A program made the position numbers and the translations under genes. Under the pieces are notes generated by a model. That model saw only the letters and a program-made list of their open reading frames with translations, did not search any database and was not told the origin of the DNA. Below, piece by piece: positions 1 through 9,336 of a DNA stretch of 64,000 nt (within the stretch, counting starts at the first letter, position 1; each line of letters opens with the position of its first letter). The stretch spans positions 1,054,001-1,118,000 of the forward strand of contig OY969884.1 in assembly GCA_963704295.1 (NCBI GenBank). Reading direction: 5' to 3'. Origin of the DNA: JACCVL01 sp963704295. GTDB lineage: Bacteria > Actinomycetota > Actinomycetes > Propionibacteriales > Nocardioidaceae.

Positions 1-72
1 CCGTCGGTTCCAGACTGCGTCGTAGAACCGGCGGACCTGTCGCTCCTGGCGGTCCCGGGTGGCCACGCGCAT
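1..72 (-). CDS. Start of a possible SnoaL-like / ester cyclase protein (partial)
   Basis: This is the first 24 codons of a minus-strand gene that runs off the left edge of the window. The translation begins MRVATRDRQERQVRRFYDAV. The segment VRRFYDAVWNRR resembles the opening helix of SnoaL-like or ester-cyclase (NTF2-fold) proteins, which often read VRRFYDEVWN. The start could be the ATG at 72 or the GTG at 66; no convincing ribosome-binding site is visible for either. With so few residues the family is only a suggestion and no function can be assigned. Confidence 0.4.
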   Translation of the reverse strand, partial: MRVATRDRQERQVRRFYDAVWNRR

Positions 73-83
73 TGATAGCACGC

Positions 84-126
84 ACCCACCCCCACCCCCT
101 CCCCCCCACGATCCGCGACTTTTGCA
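84..126. repeat. Palindromic intergenic repeat, copy A (C-rich tract plus core)
   Basis: A pyrimidine tract (runs of C broken by A and T, about 84-106) leads into the core CACGATCCGCGACTTTTGC (107-125). The same module, inverted, lies at 669-712, so the DsrE gene between them is framed by imperfect inverted repeats of about 40 bp. A third copy is at 36093-36135. The module recurs only between genes in this window. Confidence 0.7.
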
Positions 127-243
127 GATCCGGGCCACTGCTCATCAGGCCAAGGATGGGCGGAGCCGGTGGCTCCGTTGCGCAGAATCGCGCGGCCCGG
201 CAGGCTGCGCGCACGCACGTCGATGCCGACCGAGGAGGTCTCC

Positions 244-606
244 ATGGGCAAACTGTTGGTCCACGTCACGCACGGTCCGGAGGCGCCCACCAGGGCGGCG
301 CTCGGGCTGCTGGTCGCCAAGGCCGCGGTGGCGGAGGGGCATGACGTCGACGTCTTCCTCGCCGGCGACGCCGTGCAGCTGATCCGCGGACCGGTGCTCG
401 ACGCCTTGGGCGGGCTCGGCACCGGCTCGCTGCGGGAGTCGTTCGACGCGGTGGCGGGCTCCGGCGCCCGCATCTTCGTCTCCGGCATGTCCAGCAAGGC
501 CCGCGGCGTGACCGACGCCGATCTGGAGGGCAAGCCTGCCGAGTTCGCGATGCCGGAACGGCTGGTGCAGCTGACCTTCGAAGCCGACCGGGTCCTCACC
601 TACTGA
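244..606 (+). CDS. DsrE-family protein
   Basis: A 120-residue single-domain protein of the DsrE/DsrF-like fold, starting MGKLLVHVTHGPEAPTRA. These small proteins form oligomers and in sulfur oxidisers relay persulfide on a conserved cysteine. Here the loop where that cysteine usually sits reads SGMSSKARG, and the protein contains no cysteine at all, so sulfur transfer is unlikely. The ATG at 244 follows a purine-rich ribosome-binding site (GAGGAGG) and is preferred over in-frame starts upstream. The gene stands alone, convergent with guaA, with palindromic repeats on both sides. Its role is unknown; a small-ligand-binding function is possible. Confidence 0.8.
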   Translation: MGKLLVHVTHGPEAPTRAALGLLVAKAAVAEGHDVDVFLAGDAVQLIRGPVLDALGGLGTGSLRESFDAVAGSGARIFVSGMSSKARGVTDADLEGKPAEFAMPERLVQLTFEADRVLTY

Positions 607-629
607 CCCCACCCGCACGATCTCCGCCG

Positions 630-712
630 CGATCCGCGGGTTCTGCAGGTCGTGGGCGGTCCGCCGACCCTGCAAAAGTCGCGGATCGTGGGGAGGGGGG
701 TGGGGGTGGTGG
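630..712. terminator. Palindromic repeat copy B: hairpin plus G-rich tract between convergent genes
   Basis: The left arm (630-649) and right arm (669-688) pair almost completely: nine bp of CGATCCGCG, then a short imperfect stretch, then an AGG/CCT-closing stem. The right arm is the inverted form of the copy A core. It is followed by a run of G tracts (690-712) able to form a G-quadruplex. Its place between the 3' ends of the DsrE gene and guaA suggests a bidirectional transcription end. No T tract follows, so factor-independent termination is not certain. Confidence 0.55.
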
Positions 713-713
713 G

Positions 714-2318
714 TTACTCCCACTCGATGGTGCCGGGAGGCTTGCTGGTGACGTCCAGCGCCACCCGGTTCACCGCGGCCACCTCGTTGGTGATGCGGGT
801 GGAGATCCGCTCCAAGACGTCATAGGGCAGCCGGGCCCAGTCCGCGGTCATCGCGTCCTCGCTGGTGACCGGGCGCAGCACCACCGGGTGCCCGTACGTG
901 CGGCCGTCGCCCTGGACGCCGACGGAGTGCACGTCGGCCAGCAGCACCACCGGGCACTGCCAGACCTCCCGGTCGAGGCCGGCGGCGGTCAGCTCCTCGC
1001 GAGCGATCGCGTCGGCGTCCCGCAGGACGTCGAGCCGCTCCCGGGTGACCTCCCCGATCACCCGGATGCCGAGACCCGGGCCCGGGAACGGCTGCCGCCA
1101 CACGATGTCGGCCGGCAGCCCCAGCTGCTCGCCCACCCGGCGGACCTCGTCCTTGAAGAGCGTGCGCAGCGGCTCGACCAGGGAGAACTGCAGGTCGTCG
1201 GGCAGCCCGCCCACGTTGTGGTGACTCTTGATCGTCGCCGCGCTGCCACCGTCGGCCGCCACCCCGCCGGACTCGACGACGTCGGGGTACAGCGTGCCCT
1301 GCACAAGGAACTCGACCGCCTCGCCGTGCGCCCCGGCGTCGGCCACGACCTCGCGCTCGGCGGACTCGAAAACCCGGATGAACTCCCGGCCGATCACCTT
1401 GCGCTTGTCCTCGGGGTCGGTCACCCCCGCAAGCGCGGACAGGAACCGGTCCTGCGCGTCCACGACCTTGAGCGAGACGCCGGTCGCGGCCACGTAGTCC
1501 CGCTCGACCTGCTCGGCCTCACCCTTGCGCAGCAGGCCGTGGTCGACGAACACGCAGGTGAGCTGGTCGCCGATGGCGCGCTGCACCAGCGCCGCGGCCA
1601 CCGCGGAGTCCACCCCGCCGGACAGCCCGCAGATGGCTCGCTTGCCGCCCACCTGGGCACGGATCCGCTCCAGCTGCTCCTCGACGATGTTGACCATCGT
1701 CCAGGTCTGGCGGCAACCGGCGATCTGGACCAGGAACCGCTCCAACACGTCCTGCCCGTGCTCGGTGTGCAGCACCTCGGGGTGCCACTGGACGCCGGCC
1801 AGCCGACGGTCCACATCCTCGAACGCGGCGACAGTGGCCCGGGCCGACGTAGCGTTGACGGTGAACCCGGCCGGAGCCCCGACGACCTCGTCCCCGTGCG
1901 ACATCCACGACCGCATCCGGGTCGGAAGCCCCTCGAGCAGGGTGCCGGGCTCGGTGACCGACACCTCCGTCCGCCCGTACTCCCGCTTGCCGGTGTGCGC
2001 GACCTCGCCGCCGAGGGCGGCGGCCATCGCCATGAACCCGTAGCAGATGCCGAAGACGGGGGTGCCGGCCCGGAGCAGCGCCGGGTCCAGCTGGGGGGCG
2101 CCCGGTTCGTAGACCGACTGCGGGCCACCGGACAGGATGATCGCCCGCGGTCGCCGGGCCAGCATCTGCTCGACCGGCATGGTGTGCGGCACCAGCTCGG
2201 AGTAGACCTTCGCCTCGCGGACCCGGCGGGCGATCAGCTGGGCGTACTGCGCGCCGTAGTCCACGACGAGCACCAGGTCGTGGTCCGGGAGCTGGTCCTC
2301 GACGCGGCTGCCTGTCAC
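714..2318 (-). CDS. guaA: GMP synthase (glutamine-hydrolysing)
   Basis: GuaA amidates XMP to GMP using glutamine and ATP, the last step of guanine nucleotide synthesis. The 534-residue protein has an N-terminal class I glutamine amidotransferase domain, with nucleophile Cys92 in GICYG and catalytic His179 and Glu181 in VQWHPEV. The ATP-pyrophosphatase domain follows with the P-loop SGGVDS (233-238), then the C-terminal dimerisation domain ending KPPGTIEWE. The GTG at 2318 gives the expected family length. A box TAGAGT lies 7 nt upstream and there is no ribosome-binding site, which suggests a leaderless transcript. guaB3 and guaB lie upstream on the same strand. Confidence 0.97.
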   Translation of the reverse strand: MTGSRVEDQLPDHDLVLVVDYGAQYAQLIARRVREAKVYSELVPHTMPVEQMLARRPRAIILSGGPQSVYEPGAPQLDPALLRAGTPVFGICYGFMAMAAALGGEVAHTGKREYGRTEVSVTEPGTLLEGLPTRMRSWMSHGDEVVGAPAGFTVNATSARATVAAFEDVDRRLAGVQWHPEVLHTEHGQDVLERFLVQIAGCRQTWTMVNIVEEQLERIRAQVGGKRAICGLSGGVDSAVAAALVQRAIGDQLTCVFVDHGLLRKGEAEQVERDYVAATGVSLKVVDAQDRFLSALAGVTDPEDKRKVIGREFIRVFESAEREVVADAGAHGEAVEFLVQGTLYPDVVESGGVAADGGSAATIKSHHNVGGLPDDLQFSLVEPLRTLFKDEVRRVGEQLGLPADIVWRQPFPGPGLGIRVIGEVTRERLDVLRDADAIAREELTAAGLDREVWQCPVVLLADVHSVGVQGDGRTYGHPVVLRPVTSEDAMTADWARLPYDVLERISTRITNEVAAVNRVALDVTSKPPGTIEWE

Positions 2319-2325
2319 CGCCCGA

Positions 2326-2331
2326 ACTCTA
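2326..2331 (-). promoter_or_regulatory. Putative -10 box of a leaderless guaA mRNA
   Basis: On the minus strand TAGAGT is followed by 7 nt and then the GTG start of guaA. A transcript starting at the usual distance from this box would begin at the start codon. The same layout recurs at guaB3, glmS, gltA and other genes in this window. No clear -35 box is visible. Confidence 0.5.
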
Positions 2332-2540
2332 CCGAGGACGTGCCGTAACCCCGCTTGGCCGTGGTCGTTGAGCGCGACAGGACCCGGTCCCTCCGCTCCC
2401 TCCCCGGACTCGGGTCTGGGCTGGCGCAACGCCAGCCGGCTCGCGGGCCCGACCACCTCCCTCCCCGGTCGGGCCCGCGGCCTGTCTCGGCGAGGTCGGC
2501 GGCGGGCACCGACGTACGGAGGGCGCCGGGGGCGCCGGCC

Positions 2541-2594
2541 GGTGCGGCCGGTGCGGCGGGTGCGGCGGGTGCGGCGGGTGCGGCGGGTGCGGCG
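2541..2594. repeat. 9-bp tandem repeat, six units
   Basis: Six direct copies of GGTGCGGCG (the first ends GCC) sit in the 339-bp gap between guaB3 and guaA. The rest of the gap (2319-2657) holds the guaA -10 box and nothing else that I can support. A minus-strand frame across the repeat would encode (Pro-Ala-Ala)n but does not look like a real gene. The array is the sort of tract that varies in copy number. Confidence 0.85.
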
Positions 2595-2657
2595 GCCGAC
2601 GATGATGCATTCCTGCTGCCCGAGCGACGGAAATGCGTCATCGCCGGTCCGGCGCGG

Positions 2658-3764
2658 TTACTCCACGACGACCTCGACCCGCTGGAACTCCTTCAGCTCG
2701 GTGTAGCCGGCGATGGCCAGCGAGCGGCGCAGCGCCCCGATCAGGTTCATCGTCCCGTCCGCGGTGCGCGAGGGGCCGAACAGCACCTCCTCCAACGTCC
2801 CGACGGTGCCGAACTCGACCCGCTCACCCCGTGGCAGGTCGGGATGCCACGCCTCCGCGCCCCAGTGGAAGCCGCGGCCGGGAGCCTCCTCGGCGCGGGC
2901 GAACGGCGACCCGACCATCAGTGCGTCCGCGCCGCACGCGATCGCCTTGGCGACGTCGCCGCTGCGGCCGACCGAGCCGTCGGCGATGACGTGGACGTAC
3001 CGCCCGCCCGACTCGTCCAGGTAGTCGCGGCGTGCCGCGGCCACGTCCGCCACGGCGCTCGCCATCGGCACCGCGACCCCGAGCACGGACCGGGTGGTGT
3101 GCGCGGCGCCGCCGCCGAAGCCGACGAGCACGCCCGCAGCACCGGTCCGCATCAGGTGCAGCGCGGCCTGGTGGGTGGCACAGCCACCGACGATCACCGG
3201 CACGTCCAGCTCGTAGATGAACTCCTTGAGGTTCAAGGGCTCGGCGGTGCCAGAGACGTGCTCGGCCGAGACCGTGGTCCCGCGGATGACGAACAGGTCC
3301 ACCCCCGCCTCGACAACGACGGCGGCGAGCTGCTTGGTGCGCTGCGGCGACAGCGCGCCGGCGACCGTCACCCCGGCGTCGCGCATCTGCTGCAGCCGGT
3401 CTCGGACCAGCTCGGGTCGGACCGGCTCGGTGTACATCTGCTGCAGCCGGCGGGTCGCCTCGTGCCCTCGCAGCCGGGACACCTCGTCGAGCATCGGACC
3501 GGGGTCGTCGTACCGGGTCCACAGCCCCTCGAGGTCGAGCACCCCCAGCCCCCCGAGCTTGCCCAGGGCGATGGCGGTCTCCGGCGACATCACCGAGTCC
3601 ATCGGCGCGGCGATCACCGGGATCTCGAACCGGTAGGCGTCGATCTGCCAGGCGACGGAGACCTCCTCCGGGTCGCGCGTCCGTCTGCTCGGCACGATCG
3701 CGATGTCGTCGAAGGCGTACGCCCGTCGGCCGCGCTTGGCCCGTCCGATCTCGATCTCCACCAC
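2658..3764 (-). CDS. guaB3: GuaB3-type IMP dehydrogenase-related protein
   Basis: A 368-residue TIM-barrel protein of the IMP dehydrogenase/GMP reductase superfamily, without the CBS (Bateman) pair found in GuaB. Barrel motifs such as VIAAPMDSVMSPETA (50-64) and the C-terminal phosphate-site glycines are present. In the active-site loop (219-229, GAAHTTRSVLG) the catalytic cysteine of IMP dehydrogenase is replaced by His222. Actinobacterial GuaB3 proteins, as I recall them, also lack this cysteine, so its reaction is uncertain. It lies between guaB and guaA on the same strand. The GTG at 3764 is preceded by TAGGGT with a 6-nt gap, suggesting a leaderless mRNA. Confidence 0.9.
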   Translation of the reverse strand: MVEIEIGRAKRGRRAYAFDDIAIVPSRRTRDPEEVSVAWQIDAYRFEIPVIAAPMDSVMSPETAIALGKLGGLGVLDLEGLWTRYDDPGPMLDEVSRLRGHEATRRLQQMYTEPVRPELVRDRLQQMRDAGVTVAGALSPQRTKQLAAVVVEAGVDLFVIRGTTVSAEHVSGTAEPLNLKEFIYELDVPVIVGGCATHQAALHLMRTGAAGVLVGFGGGAAHTTRSVLGVAVPMASAVADVAAARRDYLDESGGRYVHVIADGSVGRSGDVAKAIACGADALMVGSPFARAEEAPGRGFHWGAEAWHPDLPRGERVEFGTVGTLEEVLFGPSRTADGTMNLIGALRRSLAIAGYTELKEFQRVEVVVE

Positions 3765-3770
3765 GCGGTG

Positions 3771-3776
3771 ACCCTA
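3771..3776 (-). promoter_or_regulatory. Putative -10 box of a leaderless guaB3 mRNA
   Basis: Minus-strand TAGGGT lies 6 nt before the GTG start of guaB3, inside the 25-bp gap after guaB. No ribosome-binding site is present, which fits initiation at the start codon. Confidence 0.45.
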
Positions 3777-3789
3777 TCGGCGGCGCCGC

Positions 3790-5289
3790 TCAGCCGGACG
3801 AGTAGTTCGGTGCCTCGACCGTCATCTGGATGTCGTGCGGGTGGCTCTCGCGGAGCCCGGCCGAGGTGATCCGCACGAAGCGACCGCGCTCGCGCAGCTC
3901 GGGGAGCGTGCGGGCGCCGACGTAGAACATCGACTGGTGCAGCCCACCGACGAGTTGGTGGGCCACCGCCGACAACGGACCGCGGTACGGCACCTGCCCC
4001 TCGATCCCCTCCGGCACGATCTTGTCGTCGCTGGCCACGTCGGCCTGGAAGTAGCGGTCCCGTGAGAACGAGGTCCGGCCGCGGGAGGCCATCGCGCCGA
4101 GCGAGCCCATCCCTCGGTAGGTCTTGAACTGCTTGCCGTTGACGAAGATCAGCTCACCCGGGCTCTCCTCGCAGCCGGCGAGCAGCGAGCCCAGCATCAC
4201 CGTGTCCGCCCCGGCGACCAGCGCCTTGGCGATGTCGCCGGAGTACTGCAGGCCGCCGTCGGCGATGACCGGGATCCCGGCGGGACGGCACACCTGGGCC
4301 ACCTCGTGGATCGCGGTCACCTGTGGGACGCCGACCCCGGCGACGATCCGGGTGGTGCAGATCGACCCCGGCCCGACACCGACCTTGACGGCGTCCACCC
4401 CGGCATCCGCCAGCGCCCGCGCGCCGGCCCCGGTCGCGACGTTGCCGCCGACGACCTGGACGTCTCGCGTGGCGGGGTCGGCCCGCAGCCGCCGGACCAT
4501 GTCGAGCATCAACCGGGCATGCCCGTGCGCGGTGTCCGCGACCAGCACGTCGACCCCGGCCTCGACCAGTGCCGCGGCCCGCTCCCACGCGTCGCCGAAG
4601 AAGCCCACCGCGGCGGCGACCCGCAGGCGTCCCTCGTCGTCCTTGGTGGCCAGGGGGTACTGCTCGGACTTGACGAAGTCCTTCACCGTGATCAGCCCGG
4701 TCAGGTGCCCGTCGTCGTCCACGAGCGGCAGCTTCTCCACCTTGTGCTTGGCCAGCAGCGCGGCGGCGTCGTCGCTGCCGATGCCCACCGGCGCGGTGAT
4801 CAGCGGCATCGAGGTCATCACCTGGCGCACGGTGAGGGTGGCCCACTGAGAGGCCGGGATGAAGCGCAGGTCCCGGTTGGTGATGATGCCGAGCAGCACG
4901 CGGTCCTCGTCGACCACGGGCAGCCCGGAGACCCGGTACCGGCCGCAGAGCTCGTCCAGCTGCTCGAGGGTCACGTCCGGGCCTACCGTCACCGGGTTGG
5001 TGATCATGCCCGACTCCGAGCGCTTGACGAGGTCCACCTGCGCCGCCTGGTCCTCGACGGACAGGTTGCGGTGCAGGACGCCGATGCCGCCCTGCCGGGC
5101 CATCGCGATCGCCATCCGGGCCTCGGTGACGGTGTCCATGGCGCTGGACAGCAGCGGGAGGCGGACCCCGACGCCACGGCTCAGCCGGGCGGTGGTGTCC
5201 ACCTCGCTGGGCACCACGTCGGTCTCACCCGGCAGCAGCAGGACGTCGTCGAAGGTGAGCGCGAGCGGGGCGAACTCCTGGGGTGCCAT
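3790..5289 (-). CDS. guaB: IMP dehydrogenase
   Basis: GuaB oxidises IMP to XMP with NAD, the committed step to GMP. The 499-residue protein has the barrel start LTFDDVLLLPGE (11-22) and a CBS pair at about 95-215. The catalytic loop is GPGSICTTR with Cys311, and the mobile flap ends in the SYRGMGSLGAM-like segment, here YRGMGSLGAM. All catalytic residues I can check are in place, unlike the GuaB3 neighbour. The ATG at 5289 has a GCGAAAGG-type ribosome-binding site upstream. A minus-strand TAGGCT at 5334-5339 is a possible -10 box with a leader of about 45 nt. Confidence 0.97.
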   Translation of the reverse strand: MAPQEFAPLALTFDDVLLLPGETDVVPSEVDTTARLSRGVGVRLPLLSSAMDTVTEARMAIAMARQGGIGVLHRNLSVEDQAAQVDLVKRSESGMITNPVTVGPDVTLEQLDELCGRYRVSGLPVVDEDRVLLGIITNRDLRFIPASQWATLTVRQVMTSMPLITAPVGIGSDDAAALLAKHKVEKLPLVDDDGHLTGLITVKDFVKSEQYPLATKDDEGRLRVAAAVGFFGDAWERAAALVEAGVDVLVADTAHGHARLMLDMVRRLRADPATRDVQVVGGNVATGAGARALADAGVDAVKVGVGPGSICTTRIVAGVGVPQVTAIHEVAQVCRPAGIPVIADGGLQYSGDIAKALVAGADTVMLGSLLAGCEESPGELIFVNGKQFKTYRGMGSLGAMASRGRTSFSRDRYFQADVASDDKIVPEGIEGQVPYRGPLSAVAHQLVGGLHQSMFYVGARTLPELRERGRFVRITSAGLRESHPHDIQMTVEAPNYSSG

Positions 5290-5333
5290 GCAGACCTTTC
5301 GCGAGCGGCGGTGCGGGGCCGGCAGAAGAACCC

Positions 5334-5339
5334 AGCCTA
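5334..5339 (-). promoter_or_regulatory. Possible -10 box for guaB
   Basis: Minus-strand TAGGCT matches TANNNT and lies about 45 nt before the guaB start, between iclR and guaB. I cannot find a convincing -35 box at 17-18 bp, so this is a weak call. Confidence 0.3.
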
Positions 5340-5388
5340 ATGGGTCCGGGCCGGTGGAACGGTGCGGCAGGCGGCATGTCCGGACCGC

Positions 5389-6141
5389 TCAGGCACGCCC
5401 GCGCAGCAGCTCCCCCAGCCGCCCGGCCGCCGTCGCGAGGGCAGGGACCACCTCGTGCGCTCGATCCGGGGAGAGCCGCACCTCCGGGGCGGAGACCGAG
5501 ACCGCGAACAGCGCTGGTTCGCTGGGCACTGCCACGGCGACGCAGCAGACGCCCAGCTCCTGCTCGCCGTCGTCCAGCGCCCAGCCCCGGTCGCGCGTCG
5601 TCGCCAGGTCGCGGCGCAAGGCGGCGGGGCTGGTGTGGCTGCGGGGCGTCGCCGGCCGAAGCGTCAGCCGGTCCACGACCTCCGCCTCCGCGGGCTCGGG
5701 CAGCGCCGCCAGCACCGCCTTGCCGACACCGGTGCAGTGCAGGGGCACGCGACGGCCGACCTGGGTGAACATCCGCAGCGAGTGCGCCGAGGGCGCCTGC
5801 GCGACGTACACCATCTCGTCGCCCTCGAGAATGGCGAGGTTCGAGGTCTCGCCGGTGTCGGCGGTGAGGTCAGCGAGCACCGGCCGGGCCCAGGTGCCCA
5901 CCATCCGCCCGGCCAGGTCGCCGAGGGCCAGCAGCCGGGGGCCGAGCCCGTACCGCCGGGACTCCCCCTGCCGGACGTAGCCGCGGGCCTGCAGGGCGCC
6001 CAGCAGCCGGTGGATGGTCGCCGGCGGCAGCGCCGCCGAGCGGCCGAGATCGCTGAGCCGCGCCTCGCCGCCCGCCTCGGCCAGCAGCTCGAGCAGGTCC
6101 AGCGCGCGGTCCAGCGACTGCACGCCGCCCGCTGCCGCCAC
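5389..6141 (-). CDS. IclR-family transcriptional regulator
   Basis: A 250-residue regulator with an N-terminal winged helix-turn-helix (about 5-65, with LSDLGRSAALPPATIHRLLGAL) and a C-terminal IclR effector-binding domain (about 80-250). The GTG at 6141 is chosen because AGGAGG (CCTCCT at 6148-6153) sits 6 nt upstream. It is divergent from aceB-glcDEF-lldP across 112 bp. IclR proteins next to malate synthase genes usually control glyoxylate or glycolate use, so it probably regulates that operon and its own gene. The effector, possibly glyoxylate or glycolate, is inferred from context only. Confidence 0.93.
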   Translation of the reverse strand: MAAAGGVQSLDRALDLLELLAEAGGEARLSDLGRSAALPPATIHRLLGALQARGYVRQGESRRYGLGPRLLALGDLAGRMVGTWARPVLADLTADTGETSNLAILEGDEMVYVAQAPSAHSLRMFTQVGRRVPLHCTGVGKAVLAALPEPAEAEVVDRLTLRPATPRSHTSPAALRRDLATTRDRGWALDDGEQELGVCCVAVAVPSEPALFAVSVSAPEVRLSPDRAHEVVPALATAAGRLGELLRGRA

Positions 6142-6219
6142 GCTCCGCCTCCTGTTGTCGGAATGCACAGGTTGTTCTAGGTTCCGGTCGGACACACTTC
6201 CATCTGCCAGAACCCGATG

Positions 6220-6232
6220 TCCACCATACGGA
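6220..6232. promoter_or_regulatory. Possible IclR operator in front of aceB
   Basis: TCCACCATACGGA has TCC/GGA ends like a short imperfect palindrome. It lies 22 bp upstream of the aceB start in the divergent iclR-aceB region (6142-6253). IclR-type sites are often palindromes of this size, but the symmetry here is weak. Nothing else in the region is clear enough to call. Confidence 0.3.
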
Positions 6233-6253
6233 AAAGCCGAAGGAAGGCTGCTG

Positions 6254-7875
<1,622 letters not shown>

Positions 7876-7879
<4 letters not shown>

Positions 7880-9336
7880 CCGCACTCGCCGAGCTCACCC
7901 GCCGGGTCCGGGAGACCCTGGACGACGACGCCGTGATCACCGACGAGGCGCGGCGCCGCACCTACGAGTGCGACGGCCTCGCCGCGTACGCGGTGATGCC
8001 CGGGCTGGTCGTCCTCGCCTCCAGCACCGAGCAGGTCCGCACCGTGGTGTCGCTGTGCCACGAGCTCGACGTGCCGTTCGTGGCACGGGGCTCCGGCACC
8101 GGCCTGTCCGGCGGAGCGCTGCCGCACTCCGAGGGCGTGCTGATCGTGCTGTCCCAGATGCGCCGGATCCTGGACGTCGATCCGGCGGCGCAGCGGGCCA
8201 CCGTGCAGCCCGGCGTGATCAACCTGGACGTGACCGCGGCGGCCAAACCGCACGGCTACTACTACGCGCCCGACCCGAGCAGCCAGCAGATCTGCTCGAT
8301 CGGCGGCAACGTGGCGGAGAACTCCGGCGGGGCGCACTGCCTCAAGTACGGCTTCACCACGAACCACGTGCTGTCCCTGGAGGTCGTCACCCCGGACGGC
8401 GAGCTGACCCGGCTGGGCACGACTGCGCCGGACGCGCCGGGGTACGACCTGCTCGGGACGGTCGTGGGCTCGGAGGGGACGCTCGGGGTGGTCACCGAGG
8501 CCACCGTCCGGCTCACCCGGGCGCCGGAGGCGGTGATGACGCTGCTGGCCGGCTTCCGCAGCACCGACGACGCGGGCACCGCCACCTCGTCCATCATCGG
8601 CGCCGGCATCGTGCCGGCCGCGATCGAGATGATGGACGCGCTCGCCATCGAGGCGGCCGAGGAGGCGGTGCACTGCGGATACCCCGCCGGGGCCGGCGCC
8701 GTCCTCGTGATCGAGCTCGACGGCCCGCTGGCCGAGGTCGAGGCCCAGCTGGACGACGTGGTCGGGCACTGCGAGCGGGCCGGCTCGTTCGAGGTCCGGC
8801 AGGCGGCCGACGATGCCGAGCGGGCACTGATCTGGCGTGGGCGGAAGTCCGCGTTCGCGGCCGTCGGCCGGATCAGCCCCGACTACATCGTCCAGGACGG
8901 GGTGATTCCACGGACCGCGCTGGCGTCGGTGCTGCACCGGATGGGTGAGCTCGCCGACGAGGCCGGCGTCCGCGTGGCCAACGTGTTCCACGCCGGGGAC
9001 GGCAACCTGCACCCACTGGTGCTCTTCGACGGCGACCGGGAGGGCGAGACGGAGCGGGCGGAGGAGCTCTCCGGCCAGATCCTCGCGCTCTGCCTGGAAC
9101 ACGGCGGGTCGATCACCGGTGAGCACGGCGTCGGCGCGGACAAGGCGAGGTACATGGGCGAGATGTTCACCGCCGACGACCTTGACACGATGCAGCTGCT
9201 CCGGTGCGCGTTCGACCCGCGGCACCTGTCCAACCCGGGCAAGGTCTTCCCGACCCCGCGGCTGTGCGGTGAGCGACCCGGCCGGCACAAGGGGGCGCAC
9301 CCGTTGCAGGAGGCCGGTCTGGCGGAGGTCTTCTGA
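7876..9336 (+). CDS. glcD: Glycolate oxidase subunit GlcD (FAD-linked oxidase)
   Basis: A 486-residue flavoprotein of the FAD-linked oxidase type (PCMH FAD-binding domain, then FAD-oxidase C-terminal domain). FAD-binding segments include ARGSGTGLSGGALP and GGNVAENSGGAHC. The C-terminal substrate-domain motifs are HAGDGNLHP and GSITGEHGVG. With GlcE and GlcF it oxidises glycolate, or a related 2-hydroxyacid such as D-lactate, to the oxoacid and passes electrons to the respiratory chain. The GTG at 7876 overlaps the aceB stop by 4 nt, so translation is probably coupled. Confidence 0.93.

Noticed and set aside
888..2348. Long open frame on the plus strand opposite guaA
   Set aside because: It is a shadow of guaA caused by high G+C; it has no recognisable domain and guaA is certain.
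2541..2594. Possible CRISPR-like repeat
   Set aside because: Units are contiguous 9-mers with no spacers.
2315..2641. Minus-strand 108-codon frame between guaB3 and guaA ending in a 4-nt overlap with guaA
   Set aside because: The overlap looks operon-like, but the protein is only Pro/Ala repeats and Arg/Ser/Gly-rich sequence, lacks a ribosome-binding site, and contains the guaA -10 box.
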